64,000 nt of DNA from Mycobacterium simiae. GTDB lineage: Bacteria; Actinomycetota; Actinomycetes; Mycobacteriales; Mycobacteriaceae. The stretch covers positions 2,790,001 through 2,854,000 of the forward strand of contig NZ_AP022568.1 of NCBI RefSeq assembly GCF_010727605.1. The letters run 5' to 3'. The translations under genes and the position numbers were made by a program. Shown here one piece after another: positions 1-9,312 of the stretch (its first letter is position 1; each line of letters opens with the position of its first letter). The notes under the pieces are model-generated. The model made no database searches. It saw only the letters and a list, made by a program, of their open reading frames with translations, and was not told the origin of the DNA.

Positions 1-2421
1 GAAGCTGCGGTCACCCGGGCGCTCCATCACCGGATCGGCCGAGACGTCGGCCGGAATACCGTTGGCGGTGAAGGCTTCCGACAAGCCGGCCCCCAAGGCA
101 TCGCGCACCGAACCGGTCACCGGCGCCAGCATCCCGGCGTTGGGTTCCTGTTCCACCATGACGTCCTCGGCCAGGCCGCACGACTTTCCGGCTAGGGCCT
201 CCAGATTGGACCGGCCGACCGACCACGCCGGGTATTGGCCCACCATCGCCAGCGTCAACGACGCCACCTCGAAGGTCACCAGCAGCCACGCCGTAATCGC
301 CAACGGCGACTGGATGATTCCGGTCATCCGCGGCCCGAGGCGGGTATTCCGAGGACCACCGGAGCCGCCGTCGGGAGCCGTGAAATGGAACCATGCCGAT
401 ACCAACAGCACCACGACCGTCAGCCCGAGCAGGACGGTGGCAAACGCATAGTGCCATGCCGGGAACGAATTCGACCACGGCACACCGAAATTGGAGACGT
501 ACCACCAGCCGTTGACACTGGCGAACGATAAGGCGGCCAAGAACAGCACGGCGGCAGCGAACACGGTGCGGTTGCGGCGCGAACGCATCGCAACACTGGT
601 CACCGCGACCGCGGCCAGTGCGCCCAGCGAACCGGCCAGCCCGGCGAACACCCCGAAGTGATGCGTCCACTTGGTTGGGGTGAACATCATCGCCAGGAAG
701 GAGATGATGGTGATTCCGACGATGCGACGGCTCGGGCCGGCCGCGGTGCCCGGGATTCGCCCCTTGCGCAACGACATCGCCACCGTGATACCGAGCGCAA
801 GCAGCACCGCCAGCACCGCGAAGCGCCGGGCAATGGATCCGTCGGGGCTGGCCATGAACAGCCGCTCGTAGCGGATGTGTTCGTCGAACCAGCTCAGGCT
901 GGGCCCGAGCGCACGCTTGAGCGCGGTCGCCTGCAGCTCGCCGGCCAACGTCTGGTCGCGGAAGATCAGGATCACCGTGACGGTGGCCGCGGCCAGGATC
1001 GGTGCCAGCAGCGGCAGCACCCCGAACTGCCGGGAGCGGCGGTGAATAATCGTGCGCAGCGGTCCAATCGCGACCAGCAGGGCGCCAATGGACGCGATGC
1101 CGGTCGGCCCGGAGAACAGGGTCAGCGCGCCGACGATGCACGCGATCGCGACCGGCAGCAGCCGGTTGGTGGCCACCGCCCGCTCGACCGAACACCAGGT
1201 GAGCAGGATGCCCAGCGCGATGATCGGTTCGGGGCGCAGCCCATTGTCGAGCGGCAGCCAGGTCGCCAGGAACAGCCCGGCGGCAGTCCATGCCGCCGCG
1301 CGGCTGATCTTCACGGCGTGACCCAGGCGCGGCATCACCTCGCGGCTGATGGCCCACCAACAGGTCAAGGCCATGGCCAAGGTGGGCAGCCGCATCCAGA
1401 CGCTGTTGGTGCTGACGTGCGCCCATAACGCGAGCAGGTCGTAATACCAGCCGAACGGCGCCTCGGGGGTGCCCAACCAGCGGTAGTAGTTCGCCATGTA
1501 GCCGGCATGCTCGGACACCCGCGCCATCGTCAGGATGTAACCGTCGTCGGAGGTGTTCGCCCCGACGAAATGCCACCACACCAGCACGCCGATGACGAGG
1601 GCGTCGAGGCCGCCGATCGACCACCACCGGGCGGGCAAGAAGCGGCGGTGCCGGGTGCCGTCGGCGGAGTCGAGGATGTGCAGGGCGATCAGGGCGACGG
1701 CCGTCAGCAGCACGCCGAGGATCATCGCGGCCATCTTCAGCGGCGTGGGGCTGCTGCTGTACCGGGTGTCGACGGTCGCCGAGAAGCTCAGGCCGGCGGG
1801 CGCCGGCCCGGACAGATCGGTGAACACGCCGACGATCTGCGGCCGGAAGTCGTACCCGCTCTTCTCGCCGCGCAGCGGCGCGCCGGGGTGTTCGGCGTTG
1901 GGCCCCTGCGTCAGCCCGACGAATTCGGCGGTGACCCTGTCGGCGTGCGCGGTGAACGTCAATCGCTGGCAGGCCGGGCTGAGCACCTCGTTCAACGGCG
2001 CGGTGACCACCGGGACGTTGCGCACCACCAGCACCAGTTCGTCGTTGGCGCGCAGGATCAGCAGTCCGCGGTCGACGGCCTTCGGCGCTTGCTTAGGCAC
2101 CGTCGACAGCAGCACCGTCTTGCCGGCGTTCTGCCGCCCGGTCAGACCGGCGGCTGCTTGACACGGCACGGAGATGGTCAGCTCCGGGGCCACATAGCCG
2201 ATCAGCGGCGCTTCGATGCTCTCGAAGGTGCCGTTCTGCGGCCAGTTGAGCTGGGCGGTGGTCTGGCTGACGGGCAGCACCGGCGTGAGAATCGCCAGCA
2301 GCGCTCCGAGCAGACCGGCCACGACGGCCACGACACGAGCAACCCGATAGCGTGCGCCCGCGCTCTTCACGGACCTAGATGGTAGTTCTTCGACCAAGTC
2401 GCGCGAGGTGTCGGTCGCCAT
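1..2421 (-). CDS. embC: Arabinosyltransferase EmbC, partial (3' end outside window)
   Basis: Membrane GT-C arabinosyltransferase that extends the arabinan of lipoarabinomannan from decaprenyl-phosphoryl-arabinose; the Emb proteins are ethambutol targets. The first 807 codons are present of a family length near 1,090. An N-terminal membrane segment follows a short cytoplasmic leader, then a large extracytoplasmic region, then many membrane segments. The GT-C acidic motif is visible as S-DD-GYI with the aspartates at about residues 292-293. The ATG shares one base with the stop of aftA (TGATG), so the genes are translationally coupled. Identity rests on remembered similarity to M. tuberculosis EmbC and on the order gtrA-dprE1-dprE2-aftA-emb. 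The reading frame is open to the window edge, and the C-terminal carbohydrate-binding domain is not in view. Confidence 0.95.
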   Translation of the reverse strand, partial: MATDTSRDLVEELPSRSVKSAGARYRVARVVAVVAGLLGALLAILTPVLPVSQTTAQLNWPQNGTFESIEAPLIGYVAPELTISVPCQAAAGLTGRQNAGKTVLLSTVPKQAPKAVDRGLLILRANDELVLVVRNVPVVTAPLNEVLSPACQRLTFTAHADRVTAEFVGLTQGPNAEHPGAPLRGEKSGYDFRPQIVGVFTDLSGPAPAGLSFSATVDTRYSSSPTPLKMAAMILGVLLTAVALIALHILDSADGTRHRRFLPARWWSIGGLDALVIGVLVWWHFVGANTSDDGYILTMARVSEHAGYMANYYRWLGTPEAPFGWYYDLLALWAHVSTNSVWMRLPTLAMALTCWWAISREVMPRLGHAVKISRAAAWTAAGLFLATWLPLDNGLRPEPIIALGILLTWCSVERAVATNRLLPVAIACIVGALTLFSGPTGIASIGALLVAIGPLRTIIHRRSRQFGVLPLLAPILAAATVTVILIFRDQTLAGELQATALKRALGPSLSWFDEHIRYERLFMASPDGSIARRFAVLAVLLALGITVAMSLRKGRIPGTAAGPSRRIVGITIISFLAMMFTPTKWTHHFGVFAGLAGSLGALAAVAVTSVAMRSRRNRTVFAAAVLFLAALSFASVNGWWYVSNFGVPWSNSFPAWHYAFATVLLGLTVVVLLVSAWFHFTAPDGGSGGPRNTRLGPRMTGIIQSPLAITAWLLVTFEVASLTLAMVGQYPAWSVGRSNLEALAGKSCGLAEDVMVEQEPNAGMLAPVTGSVRDALGAGLSEAFTANGIPADVSADPVMERPGDRSF

Positions 2422-4490
2422 CAGCGGGTTGTCGCCGGTTGGGCCGGCGGCTTGCGGATTGCCAGCACAAACGGGCCGATGCTTTGCACGGCAAACCGCG
2501 GGTCGTCGAAGAGCGCCGCCCGCAGCTCGACGCTGTAGCGGCGAACGTTGGGCTGATTGGGATAGACGTCCTCGGCCAGCCGCAGCGTGTAGTTGTTGTT
2601 TCCGCCGCGGCGCATCAGGAACACCGTCGGCGGGGGCCAGGGCGAGGTGTCCAGCGCGTGGATGAACTCGTCGGGGGACTTGAGGGTAGACCACTTCTTG
2701 ATCTGCGCCGCCCGGAGGTCGAACTGCGCCAGGGGGTTCGCGTAGTGCGACGTCAACCCCTGGAAGCCCCAGTACGGGTAGTAGGACAGGAAGCTGTAGT
2801 CGGCGGTGAGCACCACCGTCTGGTCTTGGGGTTTGCCGGTGACCTGGCGGATCGCGGCGTCGACGGCGGGGTAGAACTTCTCTGAGCTCGGCGGCCGTCG
2901 ATCCCCACGCTGCCCCAGACCATCGGTGTCGGTGTAGGCGATGGTCAGATCGGGCCGTAGCACGTCGGGGATGTCCTGGCTGAAGGCGATCGCGGCGGTC
3001 AGCCCGATCGCGCCGGCCACCGTTTTCAGAGCGGGGCTGCGGTGTCGCAGCGTGGCCCCGGAAAAGGTGACCTCGAGGAAACCGAACACCCCCGCGGCGA
3101 CCAGCAGCACCGACAGGGTCGGCTGCAGCCGGAACGACAGCAGCGTGGTGCGCGCCAGCGTGGTCAGCATCGACAGCAGGGACCACAGGTAGATGGCCAG
3201 CACCCCGACGGTCAGGGCGCCGGCGCGGACCGACGTGCGGGTGCGCATGATCAGCCACAGGGTGCCGATCAGGCAGATCGCGCCCAGCAGCGAGAACTGC
3301 AGCATCGGGAAGGTCAGCTCTGCACCGTCGGCCGGTAGGTAGTGAAAGGCGCTGCCGCTGTTACTGATTGGGCTGGTAGCCGCGCGCAGCAGGAACGGCA
3401 GCCAGGTGATGCTGGCGATCGCGGCCGCGATGACGGCGATGGCAGCGATCCGTCGCAGCGGGTCCAGTGCGGCCCGCCACCCCGCACGTCTGCAGCGTGA
3501 CACCACCAGCACCAGCGCCATCAGCGCCATCGTGAATGCGGTGTAGCCGAACAGCAGCGTGTACCAGGTGGCCGTGAAGCCCAGGAACAACCCGGCGCCC
3601 AGCACCGCGGCCCAGCCTCGGGCCCGTGGCTTGTCCGCAGCCACCGCTGACTCCTCCGCGGCGAGCTCCTCCGCCGCCACCGCCGACTCATCCGCCGCGA
3701 GCGTGAAGTTGGTTTCACTCTCGGGCTCGAGCGTGAAGTTAGCTTCACGTTCGACACTTGGGGTGGGCTCCAGCGCCCGGCTAGCCGGGCATTCCCGTTC
3801 GCCGGCGCGCAGACCCGACCAGGTCAGCACCAGCACCGGCGGCAACAGGACCGTGATCATCGCGGAGTACGGCTCCGGTGAGCTGTAGGCCAGCGTTACC
3901 GCCGCCGTCGCGGTCGTGACGATCAGGGCGTACTCGAAGCGGATCAGCCGCCACCACAGCACCAGCGCGACGGCCACCGCGATGGTGATCGAGGTGATCG
4001 CCCACGGTTTGAACATCTCCCAGGCGGGCGTCCCGGTCAGCGCGGCGGCGCGCCCGCCGATCCAGAACCAGCCCGGTGGATAAAAGGACGGCAGCCCGAG
4101 ATAGGTCATGTCGTGCAGGGCGGGGCTGTCGGCAAGCCGCGTCAGGTACTCAGTGCGGAACTGCTGATCGACCGAGATGCCGAACAAATAAAGCTTGGTC
4201 GCCCCCAGCGGCATGCCCAGTGTCACCACGCTGAACGCGGAGACGAACACCAGGCCACCCGTCTGAGCGGCCACCCGCCACCGGTCGGATCGCCGCCACA
4301 GCCAGCCGACGGCCACCAGCCCCAGCAGACAACCAACCTGGCCGACGGTAGTGAGGGCGTGCAGTTGATTCGACGACGGAAAGGCCGGCCACTGGACCCG
4401 CGCGATGGCGATCAGCGATACGACCGACACCACGGCGGCCACCGCGACCGCCACCATCATCTGGCCGAGAGTGGCCAGCGCGTTGCGCAT
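2421..4490 (-). CDS. aftA: Arabinofuranosyltransferase AftA
   Basis: Polytopic GT-C enzyme that puts the first arabinofuranose on the galactan of arabinogalactan, using decaprenyl-phosphoryl-arabinose. It predicts 689 aa against about 643 in M. tuberculosis. The excess is an acidic, alanine- and glutamate-rich stretch at about residues 231-290 with internal repeats (two NFTL boxes and two ESAVAA boxes), lying between membrane segments where the M. tuberculosis protein, as I remember it, has only a short loop. I chose the ATG at 4490 (MRNALATL), two bases after the dprE2 stop; the frame stays open further upstream, but that would overlap dprE2. The rest, including the C-terminal soluble domain, matches AftA closely. 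The insert coincides with two REP-like palindromes. Confidence 0.95.
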   Translation of the reverse strand: MRNALATLGQMMVAVAVAAVVSVVSLIAIARVQWPAFPSSNQLHALTTVGQVGCLLGLVAVGWLWRRSDRWRVAAQTGGLVFVSAFSVVTLGMPLGATKLYLFGISVDQQFRTEYLTRLADSPALHDMTYLGLPSFYPPGWFWIGGRAAALTGTPAWEMFKPWAITSITIAVAVALVLWWRLIRFEYALIVTTATAAVTLAYSSPEPYSAMITVLLPPVLVLTWSGLRAGERECPASRALEPTPSVEREANFTLEPESETNFTLAADESAVAAEELAAEESAVAADKPRARGWAAVLGAGLFLGFTATWYTLLFGYTAFTMALMALVLVVSRCRRAGWRAALDPLRRIAAIAVIAAAIASITWLPFLLRAATSPISNSGSAFHYLPADGAELTFPMLQFSLLGAICLIGTLWLIMRTRTSVRAGALTVGVLAIYLWSLLSMLTTLARTTLLSFRLQPTLSVLLVAAGVFGFLEVTFSGATLRHRSPALKTVAGAIGLTAAIAFSQDIPDVLRPDLTIAYTDTDGLGQRGDRRPPSSEKFYPAVDAAIRQVTGKPQDQTVVLTADYSFLSYYPYWGFQGLTSHYANPLAQFDLRAAQIKKWSTLKSPDEFIHALDTSPWPPPTVFLMRRGGNNNYTLRLAEDVYPNQPNVRRYSVELRAALFDDPRFAVQSIGPFVLAIRKPPAQPATTR
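3698..3753. repeat. Two REP-like palindromes inside aftA
   Basis: Two 26-bp imperfect palindromes, 3698-3723 and 3728-3753, have arms of the form CGAGCGTGAAG and CTTCACGNTCG around a 4-base loop. The second copy has one arm mismatch and the first has two. They start 30 bp apart (ten codons), so both are read in the same frame and encode the repeated ExNFTL boxes. They resemble intergenic palindromes of mycobacterial genomes, but that family link is from memory. Confidence 0.6.
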
Positions 4491-4492
4491 GA

Positions 4493-5257
4493 TCAGATGG
4501 GCAGCTTGCGGAAGATGGGCCGTGGAATGTGTCGCAACACCATCATCACGTACCTGAATGCAGCTGGCGCCCAAACCAATTCCTTACCTTTTGCGGCAGC
4601 GGTCACCGCGAGGTCGGCGACGTATTCCTTGTCGACGGTCAACGGCGCTTCCTTGACGTGCGCGCTCATCCGGGTACGCACCTGGCCCGGGCGGATCACC
4701 AGGACGCGCACCCCGTACTCGCGCAACGCCTCGCCCAATCCCAGGTAGAAGCCGTCCAGCCCGGCCTTGGTGGAGCCGTAGACGAAGTTGGAGCGCCGCA
4801 CTCGTTCGCCCGCCGCCGAACTCATCGCGATGATCTGGCCGAAACCCTGGGCGCGCATCTTCTCGCCGAGTAGGACACCCACCGAAACTGCTGCGGTGTA
4901 ATTGATCTCGGCGGCAAGCACAGCCTTGTGCTGGTTTTGCCACAGCTCCTCGGCGTCCCCGAGGATGCCGAACGCCACGATGGCCACGTCGACATCGCCG
5001 TTGGCAAAGGCTGCCTCAATCATCTTGGGGTGACTGTCCGGTGTGGTGGCCTCGAAGTCGATCAGCTCGACCGACCGCGCACCCGCGGCTTGCATCTGTG
5101 CCACGGCGGCCGCACGACCGGGGTCGTCGGGCATGGCGGCCAACACGATTCGGGCGCGGGCGTTCTGCAGATAACGCTCGCAGATTGCCAGGCCGATCTC
5201 CGAGGTGCCACCTAGCAGCAGGATCGTCTGGGGGTTCCCCACCGCGTCTAGCACCAT
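4493..5257 (-). CDS. dprE2: Decaprenylphosphoryl-2-keto-ribose reductase DprE2
   Basis: Short-chain dehydrogenase that reduces decaprenylphosphoryl-2-keto-erythro-pentose to decaprenylphosphoryl-arabinose, the second half of the DprE1/DprE2 epimerisation supplying all arabinosyltransferases. The 254 aa include the NAD(P)-binding GGTSEIG motif at about residues 16-22, and a catalytic YGSTK (Tyr and Lys) with upstream serines in MSSAAGE. The ATG directly abuts the dprE1 stop with no gap, and aftA begins two bases after its own stop, so dprE1-dprE2-aftA-embC is one tightly coupled transcription unit. The C-terminal hydrophobic stretch fits a membrane-associated lipid substrate. Confidence 0.96.
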   Translation of the reverse strand: MVLDAVGNPQTILLLGGTSEIGLAICERYLQNARARIVLAAMPDDPGRAAAVAQMQAAGARSVELIDFEATTPDSHPKMIEAAFANGDVDVAIVAFGILGDAEELWQNQHKAVLAAEINYTAAVSVGVLLGEKMRAQGFGQIIAMSSAAGERVRRSNFVYGSTKAGLDGFYLGLGEALREYGVRVLVIRPGQVRTRMSAHVKEAPLTVDKEYVADLAVTAAAKGKELVWAPAAFRYVMMVLRHIPRPIFRKLPI

Positions 5258-6649
5258 TTAAAGCAGCTCCAAACGTCGGGCCATGTCGGAGGCGAAGACC
5301 CGCATCGGGTCAACTTTGCGGCGCACCGCGATCCATTCATCAATGCGCGGATACATGGCGTGGAAGGTTTCGGCGCTTACCCGCGAATCCTTGGCCGTGT
5401 AGACCCGACCACCGAATTCCAGTGCACGCCGGTCGAGTTCGTTCAGGAATTCGTTGATGCCTGGCTTGTTCGGAAAGTCCATCGCGACATTCCAACCGGC
5501 CATCGGGAAACTCAACGGGGCGCGATTGCCCGGTCCGAATAGCTTGAACACATTAAGCGCCGAATAATGGCCGGAAGTTTGGATCCAGCGAATGATGGCC
5601 TTGAATTCGTCCATCGCATCCGGTGGGACCAAGAATTGGTGCTGAGCGAAACCCCTTGGGCCATAGGCATTATTCCAACCGCTGACCAGGTCGAGCATGT
5701 GGTAGAACTGGGACAGATTCATGATCTTGCCGGTGTAGGTGCCGCCCAGCCGGTAATACACTTCGCCGATCGCCATGAACGACAGCTTGTTCATCGCGCT
5801 GACCGGGAAGACGTCCGGCACCGTCAACAACTGTGGCGCATCAAATTTCAGCGGATTCTTGGCCAGCTTCTTCGGCAGTTGATCCAGCGTGGCCAGGCTG
5901 CCCCGGCTCACGGCGGCCCGACCGAGTTTCGGCGGCGGGCTGATCAGGTCGAACCAGGCGCTGGAATAGGTGTAGTTGGCTTCGCTGCCGTCCAGATGCA
6001 CCGCGACGGTTTCGTCCAGGTCCTTGGTGGCCACGCCGTCGGCGATGAAGTACGCGGTCTCGGTCGGCGTCATCGCGATGGTGGCGCGCAGCACGATCCC
6101 GGTCAGCCCGTTGCCTCCGACGGTCGCCCAGAACAATTCGGCGTCTGCGGCGTCCGGGCCGTCCGGGGTGATGGTGCGGATGGTGCCGTCGGCCAGCAGC
6201 AGATCCATCGACCGCACGTGGTTGCCGAAGCTGCCCGCACTGTGATGGTTCTTACCGTGGATGTCGCAGGCGATGGCGCCGCCGACGGTGACCTGGCGGG
6301 TGCCCGGTAGCACCGGGACCCACAGCCCGAACGGGAGCGCCGCCTTCATCAACTGGTCCAGGCTGACGCCAGCGTCGACATCGACAAGCCGGGTGTCGGC
6401 GCTGATCGAGTGGATGCGATTCAGCACCGTCATGTCGATCACCAGGCCGCCGCCGTTTTGCGCGTTGTCCCCGTAGGAGCGACCCAGGCCGCGCGCGATG
6501 ACGCCTCTACCGCCGGAGTCAGCGACCCGGGCGACCGCCTTGGCGATCACTTCGGGATCGCGGGTCGACAGCACCTGGGCCACCGACGGTGCGGTGCGGC
6601 CAAAGCCCATCAGCCGGGTGGGCCTGGTCGGAAAGTCGGCGCTCAACAT
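5258..6649 (-). CDS. dprE1: Decaprenylphosphoryl-beta-D-ribose oxidase DprE1, Ala at the benzothiazinone cysteine
   Basis: FAD-dependent oxidase of decaprenylphosphoryl-ribose, first step of epimerisation to the arabinose donor; a major drug target. The protein has 463 aa (461 in M. tuberculosis). The FAD-binding vanillyl-alcohol-oxidase-type fold is seen in [13 protein letters not shown] and [20 protein letters not shown], and the C-terminus ends RRLELL as in M. tuberculosis. The start ATG at 6649 is chosen from the matching N-terminus ([18 protein letters not shown]); the frame remains open far upstream through the repeat array and the gtrA region, but that extension is not protein-like. 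Residue 389 (codon 5483-5485, GCG) is alanine in GWNVAMDFP, where M. tuberculosis has Cys387, the residue alkylated by benzothiazinones. Confidence 0.97.
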   Translation of the reverse strand: MLSADFPTRPTRLMGFGRTAPSVAQVLSTRDPEVIAKAVARVADSGGRGVIARGLGRSYGDNAQNGGGLVIDMTVLNRIHSISADTRLVDVDAGVSLDQLMKAALPFGLWVPVLPGTRQVTVGGAIACDIHGKNHHSAGSFGNHVRSMDLLLADGTIRTITPDGPDAADAELFWATVGGNGLTGIVLRATIAMTPTETAYFIADGVATKDLDETVAVHLDGSEANYTYSSAWFDLISPPPKLGRAAVSRGSLATLDQLPKKLAKNPLKFDAPQLLTVPDVFPVSAMNKLSFMAIGEVYYRLGGTYTGKIMNLSQFYHMLDLVSGWNNAYGPRGFAQHQFLVPPDAMDEFKAIIRWIQTSGHYSALNVFKLFGPGNRAPLSFPMAGWNVAMDFPNKPGINEFLNELDRRALEFGGRVYTAKDSRVSAETFHAMYPRIDEWIAVRRKVDPMRVFASDMARRLELL

Positions 6650-6670
6650 CGTCAAAGAGGCTACCGCCTG

Positions 6671-6948
6671 GCCGACCGACGATGCGGGACGTGTGCGTCC
6701 GGTTGAGGAGGAGGCCGATTGGGCCGATGCCGACCGACGATGCGGGACGCGTGCGTCCCGTTGAGGAGGAGGCCGATTGGGCCGATGCCGACCGACGATG
6801 CGGGACGCGTGCGTCCCGTTGAGGAGGAGGCCGATTGGGCCGATGCCGACCGACGATGCGGGACGTGTGCGTCCGGTTGAGGAGGAGGCCGATTGGGCCG
6901 ATGCCGACCGACGATGCGGGACGTGTGCGTCCGGTTGAGGAGGAGGCG
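6671..6948. repeat. 58-bp MIRU-like tandem repeat array
   Basis: Units start at 6671, 6729, 6787, 6845 and 6903, each exactly 58 bp apart; the fifth is cut after about 46 bp, at the gtrA stop. Copies 1, 4 and 5 carry GGACGTGTGCGTCCGG, while copies 2 and 3 carry GGGACGCGTGCGTCCC, which lengthens the internal hairpin. On the gene strand each unit reads CCTCCTCCTCA ... GCATCGTCGG, the layout I remember for mycobacterial interspersed repetitive units. The array fills almost all of the 299-bp gtrA-dprE1 spacer. No unique spacers exist, so it is not a CRISPR array. Confidence 0.9.
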
Positions 6949-7371
6949 TTAGTGGATCCGGAAGATGACGAGCCGCTGCACGACGAAGTTGATCACCGTC
7001 GCGGTGCCCTGCGCGATCACGAACGCGACGATGGGTGCCCAGCCGCGATAGTGCAGCAGCACCAAACACAGGTGGTTGAGCCCGACCTGGACCGCGAAGG
7101 TGAGGCCGTAGAGCACCATGACCGCGACAAACCGGGCCGTGCTGGGCTCGGCCTGGAAGGTCCATCGGCGGTTGATCAGGTAGGCGGTGACGGTGCCGAC
7201 GACGAAACTGGTCGCCTTGGACACGTCGACCTGGACGCCCAGCACCTTCCAGAGCACCATGTAGAGGCCGAAATCGACGATGGCGGCCAGCCCGCCGGTC
7301 ACCACGAAACGGGTGATCTGCGTGGTCAGGCTCAGGCGCACCGGCGCGGTTCCGGACTCGGGGGGCGGCAT
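6949..7371 (-). CDS. GtrA-family membrane protein (Rv3789-type)
   Basis: Small polytopic protein of 140 aa with about four hydrophobic segments (around residues 20-40, 50-70, 80-105 and 110-135) and the GtrA-family signature F-x-x-x-G spaced before D-x-x-x-Y, followed by NRRWTF. GtrA proteins are tied to polyprenyl-linked sugar transfer. The M. tuberculosis orthologue was first proposed as a decaprenyl-phosphoryl-arabinose flippase and later as an anchor recruiting AftA. It lies first in the dprE1-dprE2-aftA-embC series, separated from dprE1 only by the 58-bp repeat array. The ATG at 7371 precedes [10 protein letters not shown]. Confidence 0.9.
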   Translation of the reverse strand: MPPPESGTAPVRLSLTTQITRFVVTGGLAAIVDFGLYMVLWKVLGVQVDVSKATSFVVGTVTAYLINRRWTFQAEPSTARFVAVMVLYGLTFAVQVGLNHLCLVLLHYRGWAPIVAFVIAQGTATVINFVVQRLVIFRIH

Positions 7372-7414
7372 TGGGGGAGTTTATCGGGGGCGTGCGCATT
7401 CCCCGGGGCAGCAG

Positions 7415-7894
7415 CTAACGGGGCAGCTTCACCGAGATCAGTTCGACCCGGCTTTCGCCCTGCGGCGTCGAGTAGGTGATGGTGTCGCCGGCCTTGTGAC
7501 CGGCCAGCGCCTGCCCGAGCGGGCTGTGCGCGGTCAGCGTCTCCGCCTCGCGCCCGGCCGGCGTCTCCTCGACGATGGAGATGACGTGCATGGTGACGAC
7601 TTCCCCGTCGGCGAACCGCAAGGTCACCTCGGTGCCGCCGGGCAGCGTCTCGTCTTCGTCGGAGTGCGACGGCCCGGCCCGCAGCCTGCGGTCCAGTTCG
7701 TTGATGCGATCGCCGAGCACTACTAGCTCCTCGGCCCGCTGAATTGCCTCGGCCGCGTCGCCGTGGTCGCCGATCATGCCGCGATCGTTTTTGACCTCGG
7801 CCTCGAGAAGATCGCGCCGCTGTCGCAGCCGGTCCACCTCCGCGGCGAGGTTCTCCCGCGCCGCGTCGGCCGCTGATTGGACCTTCTTGCCCAC
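7415..7894 (-). CDS. Gre-factor homologue (Rv3788-type RNA polymerase secondary-channel protein)
   Basis: A 159-aa protein with a GreA/GreB layout: an N-terminal coiled coil (residues about 10-75, rich in Arg, Glu and Leu) and a C-terminal FKBP-like domain (about 85-159) with the typical HSPLGQALAGHKAGD motif. The M. tuberculosis homologue is reported to bind the RNA polymerase secondary channel and inhibit transcription rather than stimulate cleavage. The coiled-coil tip here reads KNDRGMIGDHGDAAEA, with two aspartates and a Glu nearby, so activity cannot be judged by eye. GTG start at 7894, preceded by GAAAGG. It stands apart from gtrA by 43 bp. The 247 bp upstream (7895-8141) hold no gene that I can support. 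Confidence 0.85.
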   Translation of the reverse strand: MGKKVQSAADAARENLAAEVDRLRQRRDLLEAEVKNDRGMIGDHGDAAEAIQRAEELVVLGDRINELDRRLRAGPSHSDEDETLPGGTEVTLRFADGEVVTMHVISIVEETPAGREAETLTAHSPLGQALAGHKAGDTITYSTPQGESRVELISVKLPR

Positions 7895-8141
7895 GTCGGT
7901 GAACCTTTCGCCCAGTTTGCTTGGGGTGGCGTATCAGTCTCGCACCACGACGGAGTAGCCGCCACCATTATTCGGCACGCGCTTACAGCCGTTTCCGAAC
8001 CGGTATCCGCGCGCCGATCTGCGAGCTGGGATGGCGGTCGCGGGCCAGCAGCTCCGTCACGGGCTTCGCCGTCCGCCGGGTGGCATTCCAAATTGCCTAT
8101 CGCAACGGAATTCAGCGTCAACCCCGCACCTGGTCGGGCAA

Positions 8142-9272
8142 TCAGAGGCTGACATGCCCCGCGTCGTTGTTCGTCGGGACCGGCGGAGCGTCGTCGTATT
8201 CGACGATGTCGCCGCGCAGCGCCTCGTAGATCGCCAGACCCTGCGACACCAGCCCGGCGGCCACTTGGCCGAGGCCCTCGGCGCCGTTGAGCACCGTGAG
8301 GTTGGAGCTCGACAGGCCCAGGGCGGCCTTTTCCACGATCTGTGGCAGCTGGTCGATCAGCGCCTTGTCGAGTGCGACGCGGTTGTGCGACGCCGCCGCT
8401 TCGGCCTGGATCTTCATCTTCTCGGCGTCGGCGACGGCCATGATCCGGACGCGTTCGGCCTCGGCCTCGGCGGGCTTGACCACCTCGGCGACCAGTTCCT
8501 GCTGGCGCAGCTCGGCGGCCCGCTGGGCGAGCTCGGTCTTCATCTCCAGCACCTCGCGCTGGGCCTGGGCTTCGGCCAGCGGGCCGGCCTGGGCTGCCTC
8601 GGCCTGCGCCTTGTCGACCTCGGCTTTGTACTGGGCCTTGACGATAGCCGTTTCGCGGGCAAACTCCGCCTGCTTGCGCTGCGACTCCTGCTCGGCCTCG
8701 GCGGCGGCCTGGTTCGCCTGGGCCTGAGCGATCTGCGCCTGCTGCTGGATGGCAGCGTTGTGCGGCGCCGACATCGCGTTGATGTAGCCGAGGCCGTCGT
8801 CGTCGATGGACTGGATTTGGAGGGCGTCGACGGCCAGTCCGATGCGCGCCATCTCCTCCTTGGATCCGTCGAGTACTTCGGTGGCCAGTTTCTGGCGCTC
8901 CCGGATGATCTGTTCGACCGTCATCGAGCCGATGATCGAGCGCAGGTGCCCGGCGAAGATGCGGCCGGTCAGGACCGACATCTGGTCTTGTTCGGACAAG
9001 AAGCGCTGCGCGGCGCTGATGATGCTCTCGGTGTCGTTGCCGACCTTGAACGCGATCACGGCCCGCACGTTGAGGGTGATTCCCTGTTGGGTGACGCACT
9101 TTTCGGCCACTTCGGACTCGCACATGGCGAGGGTGAGGAAGCGAGCTTTACGGAAGAACGGGATGACGAACGCACCGTGTCCGGTGACGACCCGGAACGG
9201 GGCGTTGCCCTTGGCCCGGCCGCCGGAGATCAGCAGCGCCTCGTCGGGGGCGGGCACCTTGTAACCGAGCAT
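8142..9272 (-). CDS. Flotillin-like SPFH-domain protein
   Basis: Membrane scaffold protein of 376 aa. The SPFH (band 7) domain covers about residues 5-180, including TVEQIIRERQKLATEV. A long charged helical region rich in A, E, Q and K follows (about 185-320, predicted coiled coil), then a hydrophobic C-terminal stretch and an acidic tail. Flotillins oligomerise at the inner membrane and organise membrane domains; bacterial ones are commonly paired with NfeD proteins. The start ATG at 9272 (MLGYKVPAP) is supported by an AAAGGA ribosome site about 8 bases upstream. The NfeD-like gene lies 40 bp upstream on the same strand. Confidence 0.88.
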   Translation of the reverse strand: MLGYKVPAPDEALLISGGRAKGNAPFRVVTGHGAFVIPFFRKARFLTLAMCESEVAEKCVTQQGITLNVRAVIAFKVGNDTESIISAAQRFLSEQDQMSVLTGRIFAGHLRSIIGSMTVEQIIRERQKLATEVLDGSKEEMARIGLAVDALQIQSIDDDGLGYINAMSAPHNAAIQQQAQIAQAQANQAAAEAEQESQRKQAEFARETAIVKAQYKAEVDKAQAEAAQAGPLAEAQAQREVLEMKTELAQRAAELRQQELVAEVVKPAEAEAERVRIMAVADAEKMKIQAEAAASHNRVALDKALIDQLPQIVEKAALGLSSSNLTVLNGAEGLGQVAAGLVSQGLAIYEALRGDIVEYDDAPPVPTNNDAGHVSL

Positions 9273-9312
9273 TCTTGGGTTCCTTTCGGTTGGTGTTGTG
9301 CAGCAGCGGGTT

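Noticed and set aside
11..1627. 538-codon open frame on the minus strand, arginine-rich
   Set aside because: It is an out-of-frame reading of embC; the real EmbC frame runs from 2421 to the window edge with correct motifs, while this one has no recognisable domain.
6671..6948. CRISPR array
   Set aside because: Units are contiguous 58-bp copies with no unique spacers, and no cas gene is nearby.
5258..7399. A 713-codon frame joining dprE1 with the upstream repeat and gtrA region
   Set aside because: The part before 6649 is translated repeat DNA and an antisense-like shadow of gtrA. DprE1 starts at 6649 by comparison with the M. tuberculosis protein.
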